Assembly (NCBI RefSeq): GCF_000013225.1
Contig: NC_007776.1
Location: 329,277-393,276 of the forward strand
DNA: 64,000 bases
Direction of reading: 5' to 3'
Source of the DNA: Synechococcus sp. JA-2-3B'a(2-13)
Lineage (GTDB): Bacteria; Cyanobacteriota; Cyanobacteriia; Thermostichales; Thermostichaceae
In this document: one piece after another, positions 10,670-19,946 of the stretch
How positions within the stretch are numbered: position 1 is the first letter of the stretch
How the letters are laid out: every line of letters starts with the position of its first letter
Notes under the pieces: model-generated
The model's database searches: none
Told to the model about the DNA's origin: nothing
What the model saw: the letters and a program-made list of their open reading frames with translations, nothing else
Made by a program: the position numbers and the translations under genes

Positions 10670-11209
10670 CTAACCCAGAAAGCTCTCCACCAGCCCCGGC
10701 GGCGGCTGCACGTGAAGCGCGCCTTTTTCCAAGTCCACGACAGGCACCAGGGCTTTCACAAAGGGTATCAACACCTGCCGATGGTCAGAGGTCGTTATCT
10801 CCAGCACATCCTGGCCGGCTGCCAAAATCCCCGAAACCTGTCCCAGCAGCTCCCCTTGGTGATAGACGGCCAAGCCGATGAGATCGCGGTAGTGGTACTC
10901 TTCCGGCTGCAAGGGCAAGCGGTGGGAAGCCGGTACCAGCAGCCTAGCCCCCACCCAGGTCTCAGCCACCGTTCGATTGGGGATCCCTTCCAGTCGCACC
11001 AAATAAAGACCCTTAGCCGGGAAAAACTGCCCCTCGATCAAGGGGTGCAGCAGGGGCTCGGGATCCGTATCCCGCTGCAACCAGCGTGGTCCAGGCTCTG
11101 TGAAGCGCTCTGGAAAATCCGACCAGCACCTAACCCGCAGCCAGCCCCGCAAGCCGTGGGCCGCCACCACCTGTCCCACCAGCAGCCAATCGGGATCCCG
11201 GGCCATCAT
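10670..11209 (-). CDS. rimM: Ribosome maturation factor RimM
   Basis: A 179-residue protein that binds the 30S head and helps process 16S rRNA. The N-terminal RimM barrel is recognised by LLVGQVVAAHGLRGWLRVRC. The C-terminal PRC-barrel contains YHYRDLIGLAVYHQ and GQDVLEITTSDHRQVLIPFV. Two adjacent ATG codons mark the start, so the exact first residue is uncertain by one codon. It lies 12 bases downstream of the band-7 gene in the same direction and is probably cotranscribed with it. Confidence 0.96.
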   Translation of the reverse strand: MMARDPDWLLVGQVVAAHGLRGWLRVRCWSDFPERFTEPGPRWLQRDTDPEPLLHPLIEGQFFPAKGLYLVRLEGIPNRTVAETWVGARLLVPASHRLPLQPEEYHYRDLIGLAVYHQGELLGQVSGILAAGQDVLEITTSDHRQVLIPFVKALVPVVDLEKGALHVQPPPGLVESFLG

Positions 11210-11221
11210 GGTCGGTCAAAC

Positions 11222-12187
11222 TCAGTCGAGCCGCGGAAAGTCCACTTCGGTTGGGAAAGAAGCCGGGGTACGCAGCTTCTGAGAGGCCGCCGCGCGAGAT
11301 CCTTCCCCACCCTTGGCCACGTCCACCATGGAGAGCAGCCCTTGCAGGGTGCCAGGGATCGAATTGGGATCCATGAAGATTACCTTGGCGCTGGGACTGC
11401 TGCCTACCTTGAAGCCCATGTCGATATAGTTTTGCGCCATCAGGTATTGCAACGCATTGGCTGCCTCTGGATTCTCTTGCAAAGTGGCGGCGATGGTCTT
11501 GATGGCTTCAGCCGTGCCCTCAGCCAACAGCAGCCGCTCCCGTTTCTCCGCTTCTGCCCGCAATAGCTGCGCCTTGGCGGCCCCAGCCGCTTGGTTGATG
11601 CTGGCCTGCTGCTCCCCTTCTGATTTCAGAATGGCGGCCCGCTTCTCCCGCTCGGCAGCCATCTGCTTTTCCATCGAGTCTTGCACAGTCTTAGAGGGTT
11701 GAATGTCCCTGACTTCCACGCGGGTGATCTTGATCCCCCAGGGATCTGTGGCCTCGTCCAGCTCTGTCAAAAGGCGGGCGTTGATCTCGGCGCGGGAGGA
11801 AAAGGTTTGATCCAAATCCATGCGGCCAATTTCTGCCCGCAGAGCCGTCAGCACCAGGTTAACCAAAGCCCGCTGCACGTCCTCCACCGCATAGCGGGCC
11901 TTGATCATGTCGGTGATGCGCCAATAGACCACCGCATCGGCCATCAAAGAGACGTTGTCGCTGGTGATGCACTGCTGAGGAGGCACGTCCAACACCTTCT
12001 CGCGGATGGTTTCCTGGAACACAATCCTATCGATAGGGGGAAGAATAAAGTGCAATCCTGGGGTCAGCTTGCGATGAAACCTGCCCAAACGCTCCACCAA
12101 TGCCTCATACCCCTGGCTGATGATTTTGACCGAGTTGAACAGGTAGCCGACAAAGATCAGGGCAATGGCCGCTAAGATACCTGGCAT
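11222..12187 (-). CDS. Band-7/SPFH (stomatin-like) membrane protein
   Basis: A 321-residue SPFH-family protein. It has one N-terminal membrane segment ([19 protein letters not shown]), then the band-7 domain from [20 protein letters not shown] to about residue 180. A long Ala/Glu/Lys-rich coiled coil follows ([20 protein letters not shown] to about residue 245). It ends in a short tail. Such proteins form large membrane cages and influence FtsH protease or membrane microdomains. The closest known cyanobacterial type is the Synechocystis Slr1106 prohibitin/stomatin homologue, recalled rather than aligned. It is upstream of rimM in the same direction. Confidence 0.9.
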   Translation of the reverse strand: MPGILAAIALIFVGYLFNSVKIISQGYEALVERLGRFHRKLTPGLHFILPPIDRIVFQETIREKVLDVPPQQCITSDNVSLMADAVVYWRITDMIKARYAVEDVQRALVNLVLTALRAEIGRMDLDQTFSSRAEINARLLTELDEATDPWGIKITRVEVRDIQPSKTVQDSMEKQMAAEREKRAAILKSEGEQQASINQAAGAAKAQLLRAEAEKRERLLLAEGTAEAIKTIAATLQENPEAANALQYLMAQNYIDMGFKVGSSPSAKVIFMDPNSIPGTLQGLLSMVDVAKGGEGSRAAASQKLRTPASFPTEVDFPRLD

Positions 12188-12393
12188 AGGGCTTTTCTCC
12201 TAAGGGGGAGTTCAGTCCCCATTCTAGACGGTTGCTGGGACTGCTCCCTTAGCTCGATCACATCTCAACAGAAACGCGATGGACCAAGTATGATCTGCAG
12301 CTCTGCGGAACGTCTGGAGCTTCTTAAGATTTTTCGGGCCGCAACCGACAACTTGAGGCCACCCAGCAGAAGTCTGGTGAGGGGATCCCGTCT

Positions 12394-13416
12394 ATGAAAC
12401 TGAGCAGCAGGAATCTAGAAGTTGCTTTGAACAAAATCTATGACGTGATTGTGGCCGGAGGGGGAGCAGGGGGGTTGTCGGCGGCAATCTATCTGGCCCG
12501 TTACGGACTGAGTTGCCTGGTGGTGGAGAAGGGCAGAGGCCGCTCTTTTTGGATGCAGGATTTGCGCAATTATCTGGGATTGCCTCCGACCACTCCCGGA
12601 CGAGAGCTGTTGCGACAGGGAACAGAGCATGCCCTCAGCTTGGGGGTAGATTACCTGCGCGGTTTTGTGGAAGATGCCACCGATGAGGGAGACCTCTTTG
12701 CGGTCAAAGTCAAGGTGGGAAAAATGAACAGCCTCTACCCCGTTTTTCGGAGCAAATATTTGATCGCGGCAACCGGCATTATGGACGAGCTGCCTCAGTT
12801 GTCGGATATGCAGAATGTTTACGACTACGCGGGCTATTCACTGCATGTCTGTATGATCTGCGACGGCTATGAAATGCGGGATCAAAAGTCAGTGTTGATC
12901 GTCAATTCGGAAGATCGGATCAATACAGCTTTTGTCCTCAACTGGTTTACACCCTATATCTCGGTGTTGACCCACGGCCTCTGCTCGGTCGGCCCCGACA
13001 TGCGCAAAAAACTGGCGGATCATGGCTACCCCCTCTACGAATCTCCTATTCGCCGCTTTCTTGGAGAAAACCATCAATTGCAGGGTGTGGAGTTGGAAGA
13101 TGGCACTTACATCGAAGCAACTACCGGCTTGGTGGCGATGGGCGCCAGATACCACAATGCCTATTTGAAAGGGATCCCCGGCTTGAAATGGCAAGGGGAA
13201 AACCTGCTAACCGACGAGTGGTGTCGCACTGATCATCCGCGGCTGTTTGCGCTGGGCGATTTGAAGCAGGGCCTGAACCAAGTGTCGATTGCGGTTGCCG
13301 ATGGTACCTTAGCTGCCACAGCCATTTGGCGGGACATCCGACGGGCCTCGCCTGCACGTAAATGGGAAGAGCGGCTGCTCTCGGCACCCAGAAGCCCAGC
13401 AGGGCCTTCCGGTTAA
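12394..13416 (+). CDS. Thioredoxin-reductase-like flavoprotein with degenerate pyridine-nucleotide motif
   Basis: A 340-residue flavoprotein. The FAD dinucleotide-binding motif is VAGGGAGGLSAAIYLARYG (from residue 20). A redox-active pair C153-M-I-C156 lies in the position of the TrxR CATC motif (HVCMICDGYEM). The C-terminal FAD motif reads LFALGDLKQGLNQVSIAVADG. The second Rossmann fold, which binds NADPH in normal TrxR, reads SVLIVNSEDRINTAFVL and lacks the GxGxxA signature. That resembles the cyanobacterial DDOR/Slr0600-type disulfide oxidoreductases, reported not to use NADPH. This assignment is inferred, and the electron donor is unknown. Confidence 0.85.
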   Translation: MKLSSRNLEVALNKIYDVIVAGGGAGGLSAAIYLARYGLSCLVVEKGRGRSFWMQDLRNYLGLPPTTPGRELLRQGTEHALSLGVDYLRGFVEDATDEGDLFAVKVKVGKMNSLYPVFRSKYLIAATGIMDELPQLSDMQNVYDYAGYSLHVCMICDGYEMRDQKSVLIVNSEDRINTAFVLNWFTPYISVLTHGLCSVGPDMRKKLADHGYPLYESPIRRFLGENHQLQGVELEDGTYIEATTGLVAMGARYHNAYLKGIPGLKWQGENLLTDEWCRTDHPRLFALGDLKQGLNQVSIAVADGTLAATAIWRDIRRASPARKWEERLLSAPRSPAGPSG

Positions 13417-13487
13417 ATTGATGGGCTCTATCGAGCTCAGGTAGCTTCTGTCCTATAAAATTGGTTGCGAAGGCTTAAGCCATTCCT

Positions 13488-14588
13488 ATGCACTCTCTGA
13501 AAGCGTTGAAAGCGTTGATATTTTGCCTAGCCTTCCTACTGGTTGGACTGATCTACTACTGCACGGTAGAGGCCCAGCCTCTTTTTGAGCTGAACCTGAC
13601 GGCCACCTCGGAATACAACCTCATTCTCCCCATCGAAAGCATTCGGGTGGTGCGCGGCGCCAATCCCCAAGATTTGCTCATTTATCTATCAGCTCCTTCT
13701 GCAGCCTGGATCCATCAAGAAGAGGTGAACGGGCACTATTTGATTGACATCCCCTACGGAGTCATTACCCGTACAACAACCGTCGAGATTGCCTCGGATC
13801 TGCCCTATCGACTGAGCTGGGGCAACCAAAATGAGCAGACGGGGCGACTGTTGATTACCCCTGCTCCCCCTCGTGTGGAGGTGTTTCTGCAGCATAGCTG
13901 GATCCCGGATCCCGACTTTCTCGATCCGGCAGAAAATACTCAACCTTTGCAACTGCCCTTGGAAGAAATGCTGGGGCCTTTACTGGAGGTGCCGCCTCGT
14001 TCTGCCTTTCTGACCATTGACGATGGCCCCTGGCCTCAGTCTACCCCCCGACTTTTACAGGTTTTGGATGATCTTCAGATCCCGGCCACTTTCTTTGTTA
14101 TCGGCACCCACGTTTCCCGATTTCCTGAATTGGCTCAATTGATCCAGGCCCATCACCACACCATAGCCAATCACACTTTTACCCACGATTATCAACGTCT
14201 CTACGGAAGCAACGAGCTGTTTTATGCTGAGGTGGATCAGACAACCCAACTGCTCAAAACGCTGAACTTGGATCCCCAACTGGTTGTTCGCCCACCGGGA
14301 GGTTTTCGCCTAGATTCTGCTTTGCGTCGCTCTCTGGAGCAGGCAGGATATCGAGTTCTTTACTGGAACATGAGCCCGGAAGATGCTTACGCGGGCCAAA
14401 GCGCAGCCCAACTTTTGGAGCGTGTTCGAGCTCAGTTGCCGGCGATCCAGGCTTCCGATCAGCCCCTGGTTTTGCTGCTCCACGATCGCTGGCCCCACAC
14501 TGCAGAGGCCCTGCCGGATATCGTCGCCGCCATTGAAGGGGCGGGCTATCGCTTTTTGCCTTGGCCGGCCTTCAGGGATCCCGTTTGA
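13488..14588 (+). CDS. Secreted polysaccharide deacetylase (NodB domain)
   Basis: A 366-residue protein with an N-terminal hydrophobic anchor or signal (LIFCLAFLLVGLIYYC), a domain of unknown fold at about 30-165 that could be carbohydrate-binding, and a NodB catalytic domain at about 172-360. Catalytic motifs are FLTIDDGPWPQS (Asp178 and Asp179), ANHTFTHDY (metal-binding His229 and His233), RPPGGFRLD and LLLHDRWPHT. Enzymes of this family remove N-acetyl groups from peptidoglycan or extracellular polysaccharide. A TATAAA-type sequence about 40 bases upstream of the ATG may be part of its promoter. Confidence 0.92.
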   Translation: MHSLKALKALIFCLAFLLVGLIYYCTVEAQPLFELNLTATSEYNLILPIESIRVVRGANPQDLLIYLSAPSAAWIHQEEVNGHYLIDIPYGVITRTTTVEIASDLPYRLSWGNQNEQTGRLLITPAPPRVEVFLQHSWIPDPDFLDPAENTQPLQLPLEEMLGPLLEVPPRSAFLTIDDGPWPQSTPRLLQVLDDLQIPATFFVIGTHVSRFPELAQLIQAHHHTIANHTFTHDYQRLYGSNELFYAEVDQTTQLLKTLNLDPQLVVRPPGGFRLDSALRRSLEQAGYRVLYWNMSPEDAYAGQSAAQLLERVRAQLPAIQASDQPLVLLLHDRWPHTAEALPDIVAAIEGAGYRFLPWPAFRDPV

Positions 14589-14777
14589 AGGGCTGGCAAC
14601 AGGTTTTCTGGCTTGAGGACTCCGACCCGCCTTTGCCGGCTGGGGATGTTCAAAGAAGGGCTGCATCTCGCTCAGCTCAGCAGCGTTGCCCAGAGATAAC
14701 GGAGGCCTGTGCCTTGACAAGCTTTTCCCCAAGTAGCACATTGAAAGTTTACAGGACTTGGCTGCGGGCCGAGAAAG

Positions 14778-16181
14778 ATGAGCGAGAGGACATTATTCGA
14801 TAAGGTGTGGGATGCCCATACGGTGCGGATTTTGCCCTCTGGGCAGACGCAGTTGTTCATCGGCCTGCACCTGATCCACGAGGTGACCAGCCCGCAGGCT
14901 TTTGCCATGCTGCGGGAGCGTCATCTGCCGGTTCTGTTTCCCGAGCGGACGGTGGCCACCGTGGATCACATCATTCCCACCGACAACCGGGCACGGCCTT
15001 TTGCGGATCCCTTGGCAGAGGAGATGATCCAGGAATTGGAGCGCAATTGCCGGCAATACGGCATCCGCTTCTACAACAGCGGCTCCGGTCGGCAGGGGAT
15101 CGTGCATGTGATTGCCCCGGAGCAAGGGTTAACTCTGCCGGGGATGACCATCGCCTGTGGGGACAGCCACACCTCTACCCACGGGGCCTTTGGGGCCATT
15201 GCTTTTGGGATCGGCACCAGCCAGGTGCGAGACGTATTGGCCACCCAAACTTTGGCTTTGTCCAAGCTCAAGGTGCGCCGCATTGAGATCCACGGCAAGT
15301 TGGGGCCGGGAGTTTACGCTAAGGATGTAATTCTGCACATCATCCGCAAGCTGGGGGTCAAAGGCGGGGTGGGCTACGCCTACGAGTATGGGGGCAGCGC
15401 CATTGAAGCCATGAGCATGGAAGAGCGCATGACCCTCTGCAACATGTCCATCGAGGGAGGGGCCCGCTGCGGCTACGTCAACCCCGATGCGGTGACCTTT
15501 GAGTATTTGCGGGGGCGAGAGTTTGCCCCCCAGGGATCCGATTGGGAAGAGGCGGTAGCCTGGTGGAAAAGTCTGGCCAGCGACGGCAATGCCCGCTACG
15601 ACGACGTGGTGGTATTCCAAGCCGCAGACATTGCGCCGACGGTTACTTGGGGGATCACCCCCGGCCAAGGGATTGGGGTGGATGAGCGGATCCCTGCCCC
15701 AGAAGATCTGCCGGAAAGCGAGCGGGAACTGGCCAAAGAGGCCTATGCCTACATGGACTTGCAGCCGGGGGATCCCATTGTAGGGACACCGGTGGATGTC
15801 TGCTTCATCGGCAGTTGCACCAATGGCCGCTTGAGCGACCTGCGGGAGGCAGCCAAGATTGCCAAGGGGCGGCGGGTGGCCCCAGGGGTGAAGGCGTTTG
15901 TGGTGCCCGGCTCAGAACGGGTAAAGCAGGAGGCAGAACAGGAGGGCTTGCGGGAGATCTTCGAGGCGGCAGGGTTTGAGTGGCGGGATCCCGGTTGCTC
16001 CATGTGTTTGGCGATGAACCCGGATCGGCTGGTGGGGCGCCAGATCAGCGCCTCTTCTTCCAACCGCAACTTCAAGGGCCGCCAGGGATCCCCCAGCGGG
16101 CGCACTCTGCTCATGAGCCCGGCCATGGTGGCAGCAGCGGCAGTCAGCGGCAAGGTGGTGGATGTGCGGACACTGCTTTAA
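14778..16181 (+). CDS. leuC: 3-isopropylmalate dehydratase large subunit
   Basis: LeuC, 467 residues, catalyses the isomerisation of 2- to 3-isopropylmalate in leucine synthesis together with LeuD. Aconitase-family marks are [20 protein letters not shown], the 4Fe-4S ligands in [14 protein letters not shown] and CSMCLAMN, and the substrate-binding run [11 protein letters not shown]. It starts [16 protein letters not shown], as in bacterial LeuC. The leuD partner is not adjacent; the next feature is a tRNA on the other strand. Confidence 0.98.
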   Translation: MSERTLFDKVWDAHTVRILPSGQTQLFIGLHLIHEVTSPQAFAMLRERHLPVLFPERTVATVDHIIPTDNRARPFADPLAEEMIQELERNCRQYGIRFYNSGSGRQGIVHVIAPEQGLTLPGMTIACGDSHTSTHGAFGAIAFGIGTSQVRDVLATQTLALSKLKVRRIEIHGKLGPGVYAKDVILHIIRKLGVKGGVGYAYEYGGSAIEAMSMEERMTLCNMSIEGGARCGYVNPDAVTFEYLRGREFAPQGSDWEEAVAWWKSLASDGNARYDDVVVFQAADIAPTVTWGITPGQGIGVDERIPAPEDLPESERELAKEAYAYMDLQPGDPIVGTPVDVCFIGSCTNGRLSDLREAAKIAKGRRVAPGVKAFVVPGSERVKQEAEQEGLREIFEAAGFEWRDPGCSMCLAMNPDRLVGRQISASSSNRNFKGRQGSPSGRTLLMSPAMVAAAAVSGKVVDVRTLL

Positions 16182-16199
16182 CCAACCGTCTCTCAGGCA

Positions 16200-16273
<74 letters not shown>

Positions 16274-16286
16274 GCGCTTTTCTAGC

Positions 16287-16448
16287 CTAGCTTGTCCTCC
16301 GGCTAACCGGCAAGCCTACACCTTGAGTTTCGCCGGGCATTCTCTTCGGGGATCCCCGTCGCACCTGGATGAGCTGGGCGGTGATGCTGATGGCAATCTC
16401 GGCGGGGGTTTCGGCGTGGATCTCCAGGCCAATGGGGGCAAAGAGCCG
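16287..16448 (-). pseudogene. Severed C-terminal end of xdhC
   Basis: Read on the minus strand from 16448, these 53 codons and a TAG encode RLFAPIGLEIHAETPAEIAI followed by SITAQLIQVRRG and a short tail. That is the conserved C-terminus of XdhC/CoxI proteins (the API-GL-I-A-TP-EIA motif). The frame continues exactly from the last codon of the upstream part at 17722, with the TnpB element 16449-17721 in between. The fragment has no start signal of its own, so it is very unlikely to be expressed alone. Confidence 0.92.
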
Positions 16449-17721
16449 AGTAAACTACCCGACCCTGACTGCTTCGCAGTACAGGGCGAGCTTTCGGTAG
16501 CCCTGCAGTTGGCAAGCCAACCACGAACCTCTAGGCTGGTTTACAGCAGCCCCCAAAAGCGCAATCACATTCGCACCATTCAAATCCGCATCCCCTTCCC
16601 ATCCACAGTGTCCACACTTAAACTTCTTTCCACTGCGATAGGATTGCGTAGGATCGGGATGGATGTGCAAACACCGGTGGCAGGTCTGCGACGTGTAGGC
16701 AGGCGGAGCCAGCACCACAGGTACTCCGGCAATGGCAGCCTTGTAGACCACGAACATCCTAAGCTGGTAGAATGCCCAGTTATTGGTTCTGCGGCGCTCA
16801 GCTTTGCTGCGTGGCTGTTGATTGACCCTTTCCCGGATCCCTGTCAAGTCTTCCAGAGCAATAGCGCTGTTTGTGGTCTTTGCCCTAGAGACAATAGCTT
16901 TGGAGATGCGATGATTGACCCACGCCTGAAAGCGCCTCTCCTTGCCAGACAGCCGTTGCAACAGTTCTCTGCATCTGCGCCGCGAACTGCGGGTGCCCTT
17001 ACTGGCTTTGCGTTGGAGTGCCGCCCTCAACCGCGAGTGATGGTCTCGGACTTTGTTCAACTGCTGTCCATTCCAGTTATCTCCTTCCGATGTATGAGCA
17101 ATATCCGTCCTTCCCAAATCCACGCCCAGCACTCTATCCGTGCCTTGCGGTGGGGATGGCTCCGTTTCCACACAGATTTGAATGGAGTAGGAGCCATCTT
17201 TGCGCTTGACCAGAGTGGCAGATTTGGGATTGGAGCCTGCCAACTGTTCTCTCTGGTAACGGCCAATCGCCAGCTCAAAGCGCTCTCGACCCCCAACCGT
17301 GGTCAGCGACACCGTCCAGTCTTTCTCGCGAAACGAAAAGATACGGGCATCGTAGGTCGCAAAGCCTCTCTTGAACGCTTTGACCGGACGGTTTTTCTGT
17401 CGGGCAACTTTACGGGCACCGGCCAGCCGTCTGCAGACCTGCTGAGCCAAGTTACTGGACAAGCCAAACCGAGCGCGAATCTGGTAATAGCAAAGGGACT
17501 GGAGTTTGACTGCGTTGACTACTTTTTCTGGTGTGTTTTGGTTGACCCAGTTCAACGCCTGCACAAAGGCATCCATTGTCGCATCCAACTTTGCGGCTTG
17601 CGACTGGGACACCTTGAGCTTGCAGGGGACGGTCAGGACTTGGGTCATGGTTCTATCATAACTTCCGCATTCCTCCCGACACTGACCCTACGGGTACAGT
17701 GCGGGGCTCCTGCGATTTCTA
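16449..17721 (-). mobile_element. IS200/IS605-type element with tnpB only (1273 bp)
   Basis: Boundaries come from comparison with the 228-bp copy at 28966-29193 and from the host gene, which becomes continuous when this segment is removed. On the minus strand the left end starts TAGAAATCGCAGGAGCC and carries a hairpin (CACTG-T-ACCC-GTA-GGGT-CAGTG). The right end carries a hairpin of the same design (CCCTG-T-ACTGC-GAA-GCAGT-CAGGG) near 16461-16484. The element sits immediately 3' of TCAGC (complement at 17722-17726), with no target duplication, as expected for this class. There is no tnpA here, so movement would need one in trans. Confidence 0.9.
16455..17648 (-). CDS. tnpB: TnpB, RNA-guided nuclease of IS200/IS605 element
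   Basis: A 397-residue TnpB. The RuvC-like active site is complete: Asp177 (GVDLGRTD), Glu266 (IALEDLTG) and Asp355 (GDADLNGANVIA). A CxxC...CxxC zinc ribbon lies between them (Cys323/326 and Cys345/348). The C-terminal tail (LACQLQGYRKLALYCEAVRV) overlaps the element's right end, where the guide (omega) RNA scaffold is normally encoded. Known TnpB proteins cut DNA complementary to the flanking guide next to the element's target motif and so favour retention of the element. Whether this copy is active cannot be told from sequence, but no key residue is missing. Confidence 0.93.
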   Translation of the reverse strand: MTQVLTVPCKLKVSQSQAAKLDATMDAFVQALNWVNQNTPEKVVNAVKLQSLCYYQIRARFGLSSNLAQQVCRRLAGARKVARQKNRPVKAFKRGFATYDARIFSFREKDWTVSLTTVGGRERFELAIGRYQREQLAGSNPKSATLVKRKDGSYSIQICVETEPSPPQGTDRVLGVDLGRTDIAHTSEGDNWNGQQLNKVRDHHSRLRAALQRKASKGTRSSRRRCRELLQRLSGKERRFQAWVNHRISKAIVSRAKTTNSAIALEDLTGIRERVNQQPRSKAERRRTNNWAFYQLRMFVVYKAAIAGVPVVLAPPAYTSQTCHRCLHIHPDPTQSYRSGKKFKCGHCGWEGDADLNGANVIALLGAAVNQPRGSWLACQLQGYRKLALYCEAVRVG

Positions 17722-18615
17722 GCTGACGGCGGTCTCCGGGATCCCTTCCTGGGCCAGGGTTCGCAGTACGGTTTGCACCCGCTTGCGGCTGCCGATCATC
17801 CCCAGGTAGTGGGGGGTCAGGCCGGAGTGGTAGATGGCCCGCAGGATTTGGCAATCGAGGCTGTAGCTGCGGGTCACAAGAGCGATGTAGAGCTGCGGGA
17901 TCCTGTGCAGATGGGGGATAAGTTGGGCAAAGGGTTCTGAGCACAGCCGCTCGGCAACGGGAAAGCGCTGAGGGGTTACCCAGTCCGGGCGATCGTCCTG
18001 AACCCAAATGCGAAAGCCGGCCAAATGGGCGATCTGGGCCAGGGACAGGCCGCAGTGGCCCGCTCCGACGATCAGCAGGGTGGGGGAAGGGAGGAGGGGC
18101 TCGACCCAGGATCCCGCGAGGAGCTGTGGGCGGGATGGCAGGGAGGCAAAGTGCTCCACATTGCTGTCGCCAAGCCTGAGGTAGGGGAACCCCTGGGGAT
18201 CGAGGGGGGTGATCAGCCAAGCCCTTGGCCCTTGGGTCAGAGCCTGGAGGATCTGGGCCACCAACGTTTGGGCAAGGGATCCCTGCCATCGCTGTAGCCA
18301 AATGTGCATCCGTCCCCCGCAAACGCCCAGGGGAGGGCTGTTGAGGTCAAGGGAAACTTGCATCCCAGCCGGCGAGGACTCCCCATCGCCATCGCCAACG
18401 GGAACAGCGGTCTGCAAAAGGGTTTGCGCTCGGGCAATGACTTCCGCTTCGGCAGCTCCACCGCCAATGGTGCCCAACAGGGTGCCATCAGATCCCACGG
18501 CCAGTTTTGCCCCCGCCTGGTGAGGCACAGATCCCTGGGTGCGGACCACCGTGGCCACCACCAGCGGCCCGCGGGAGAGCATGTCTGCCAACTGTCGGTA
18601 AAAGGTCTCGTCCAC
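17719..18615 (-). pseudogene. XdhC/CoxI-family protein, N-terminal part cut by insertion element
   Basis: Encodes 298 residues from a GTG start (VDETFYRQLADMLSRGPLVV), then stops at a TAG contributed by the insertion element. XdhC proteins insert or protect molybdenum cofactor in xanthine-dehydrogenase-type enzymes. Present are the N-terminal XdhC/CoxI domain (about 1-100, with TIGGGAAEAEVI) and the Rossmann domain (LLIVGAGHCGLSLAQIA at about 190). The last conserved block is lost and lies at 16287-16448. The residue order ETAVS / RLFAPIGLEI is exactly in frame across the gap. The truncated product may still be made. The window also has mobA, a gene of the same cofactor pathway. Confidence 0.9.
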
Positions 18616-18670
18616 CTCAGCCTCGGTTATGCCTACGGCACCCTAGCGGGAACGGTCAGGGACTCAATGA

Positions 18671-19822
18671 TCAAGAAAGCCCCTCTAGGATGGCCTGATG
18701 GAAGGCAACCCGGAAAGCCTGGAACCCGTTCTCCTGCCGACTGTGGTAGACGGCGTTGGTGAGCAGCGTCACCACCAGCTCCCGCTCTGGATCGATCCAC
18801 AGAGAGGTTCCGGTGAAGCCGGTGTGGCCGAAGGCGCTGGGGCTGAACGGGGAGCTGCTGGCCAAGGGATCCGGAGAGCGCAAGGCAAACCCCAAACCCC
18901 GGCGCTCGTGACAGCGGTGGGCATCCCCTTGCTGAGGCAACTGCTCGCGGGTCATTTCCCTCACCGTCTGCGGCTGCAACAGGGATCCCGTCAAAAAACT
19001 CTCTCCGAAAGCGGCTACTTCCTCTGCCGTGGCAAACAGTCCGGCATGGCCGGCGATCCCGCCCAGGCGGGCGGCATTTTCGTCGTGAACCTGCCCCTGC
19101 AGGCGGCGCTTTCGCCAAGGACACAGCTCGGTGGGGGCACAAGAGCCAGAGACAGAGGATGGGTCAAAGGGATCCCCTGGATAAAACTGAGTTTGGCTCA
19201 GGCCCAGAGGCCGCAAGATCCGGGCATGCAAGATCTGATCCAGAGGGGTTCCGCTCAGACGTTCCAAAGCCAGCCCCAGCAGGATCAATCCAAGATCGCT
19301 GTAGACTCTGCGGGATCCCGGCCTGTAGGCCAAAAAGGTGTGCAGGGCCATGTGCCGGGCCGATTCGGCATCGGGCTGTCGAAACAGGGGCCGCCAGGCG
19401 GGCAAACCGGCGGTGTGGGCCAGCAACTGTCGCACCGTCACCTGTTCTGTTGCAACAAGCTGGCCTAAGGATTCCGGTTCCACAGCAATCCATTTCCCCG
19501 GCTGCAGAGGATCTTCATAGGGGGCAATGGGGCGGGATCCCTGAAACTCCGGCAACAGGAGACTGACCGGTTGATCCAGCAGCAACGCTCCGGCTTCCAC
19601 CAGGGCCATGCAGGCGGTGGCGGTGTACAGCTTGGTCAGCGAGGCCAGGTCAAAACGGGTGGCCGAGGTTGTCGGTTGGCGCCGGGTCTCAGGGTCGAGA
19701 TGGCCTGCCGCCCTTGAGTAGATACACCTTCCCTTGTGGCGGATGACCACCTGGGCAGCGGGGAAAAGGTGGGGAATGGCGGAGTTGAGCAGCCCCTCCA
19801 GCAAGGCTGGATCCCAACCCAT
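18671..19822 (-). CDS. Serine hydrolase, class C beta-lactamase/PBP-like
   Basis: About 383 residues from the ATG at 19822 (MGWDPALLEGLLNSAIPHLF); the open frame extends 13 codons further. The active-site SxxK is in DLASLTKLYTA, a Tyr motif occurs in RRVYSDLGLILLG, and the third box is HTGFTGTSLW. These fit the COG1680 beta-lactamase/esterase family, with roles from peptidoglycan peptidase to esterase. No signal peptide is evident, arguing for a cytoplasmic or peripheral location. It is transcribed away from the LysR gene at 19947, so the pair may share a regulatory region. Confidence 0.88.
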   Translation of the reverse strand: MGWDPALLEGLLNSAIPHLFPAAQVVIRHKGRCIYSRAAGHLDPETRRQPTTSATRFDLASLTKLYTATACMALVEAGALLLDQPVSLLLPEFQGSRPIAPYEDPLQPGKWIAVEPESLGQLVATEQVTVRQLLAHTAGLPAWRPLFRQPDAESARHMALHTFLAYRPGSRRVYSDLGLILLGLALERLSGTPLDQILHARILRPLGLSQTQFYPGDPFDPSSVSGSCAPTELCPWRKRRLQGQVHDENAARLGGIAGHAGLFATAEEVAAFGESFLTGSLLQPQTVREMTREQLPQQGDAHRCHERRGLGFALRSPDPLASSSPFSPSAFGHTGFTGTSLWIDPERELVVTLLTNAVYHSRQENGFQAFRVAFHQAILEGLS

Positions 19823-19946
19823 CTGCTTCTCCTCCTGGCTTGGGGATCCCCAGTCCAACAAACAACTTGTAACGGTGTTTACAAAAGCCTACCGCTTCCC
19901 CAGCTAGGATGCCACCACGGCAGGCTACATCATCAAGGGATCCCAG

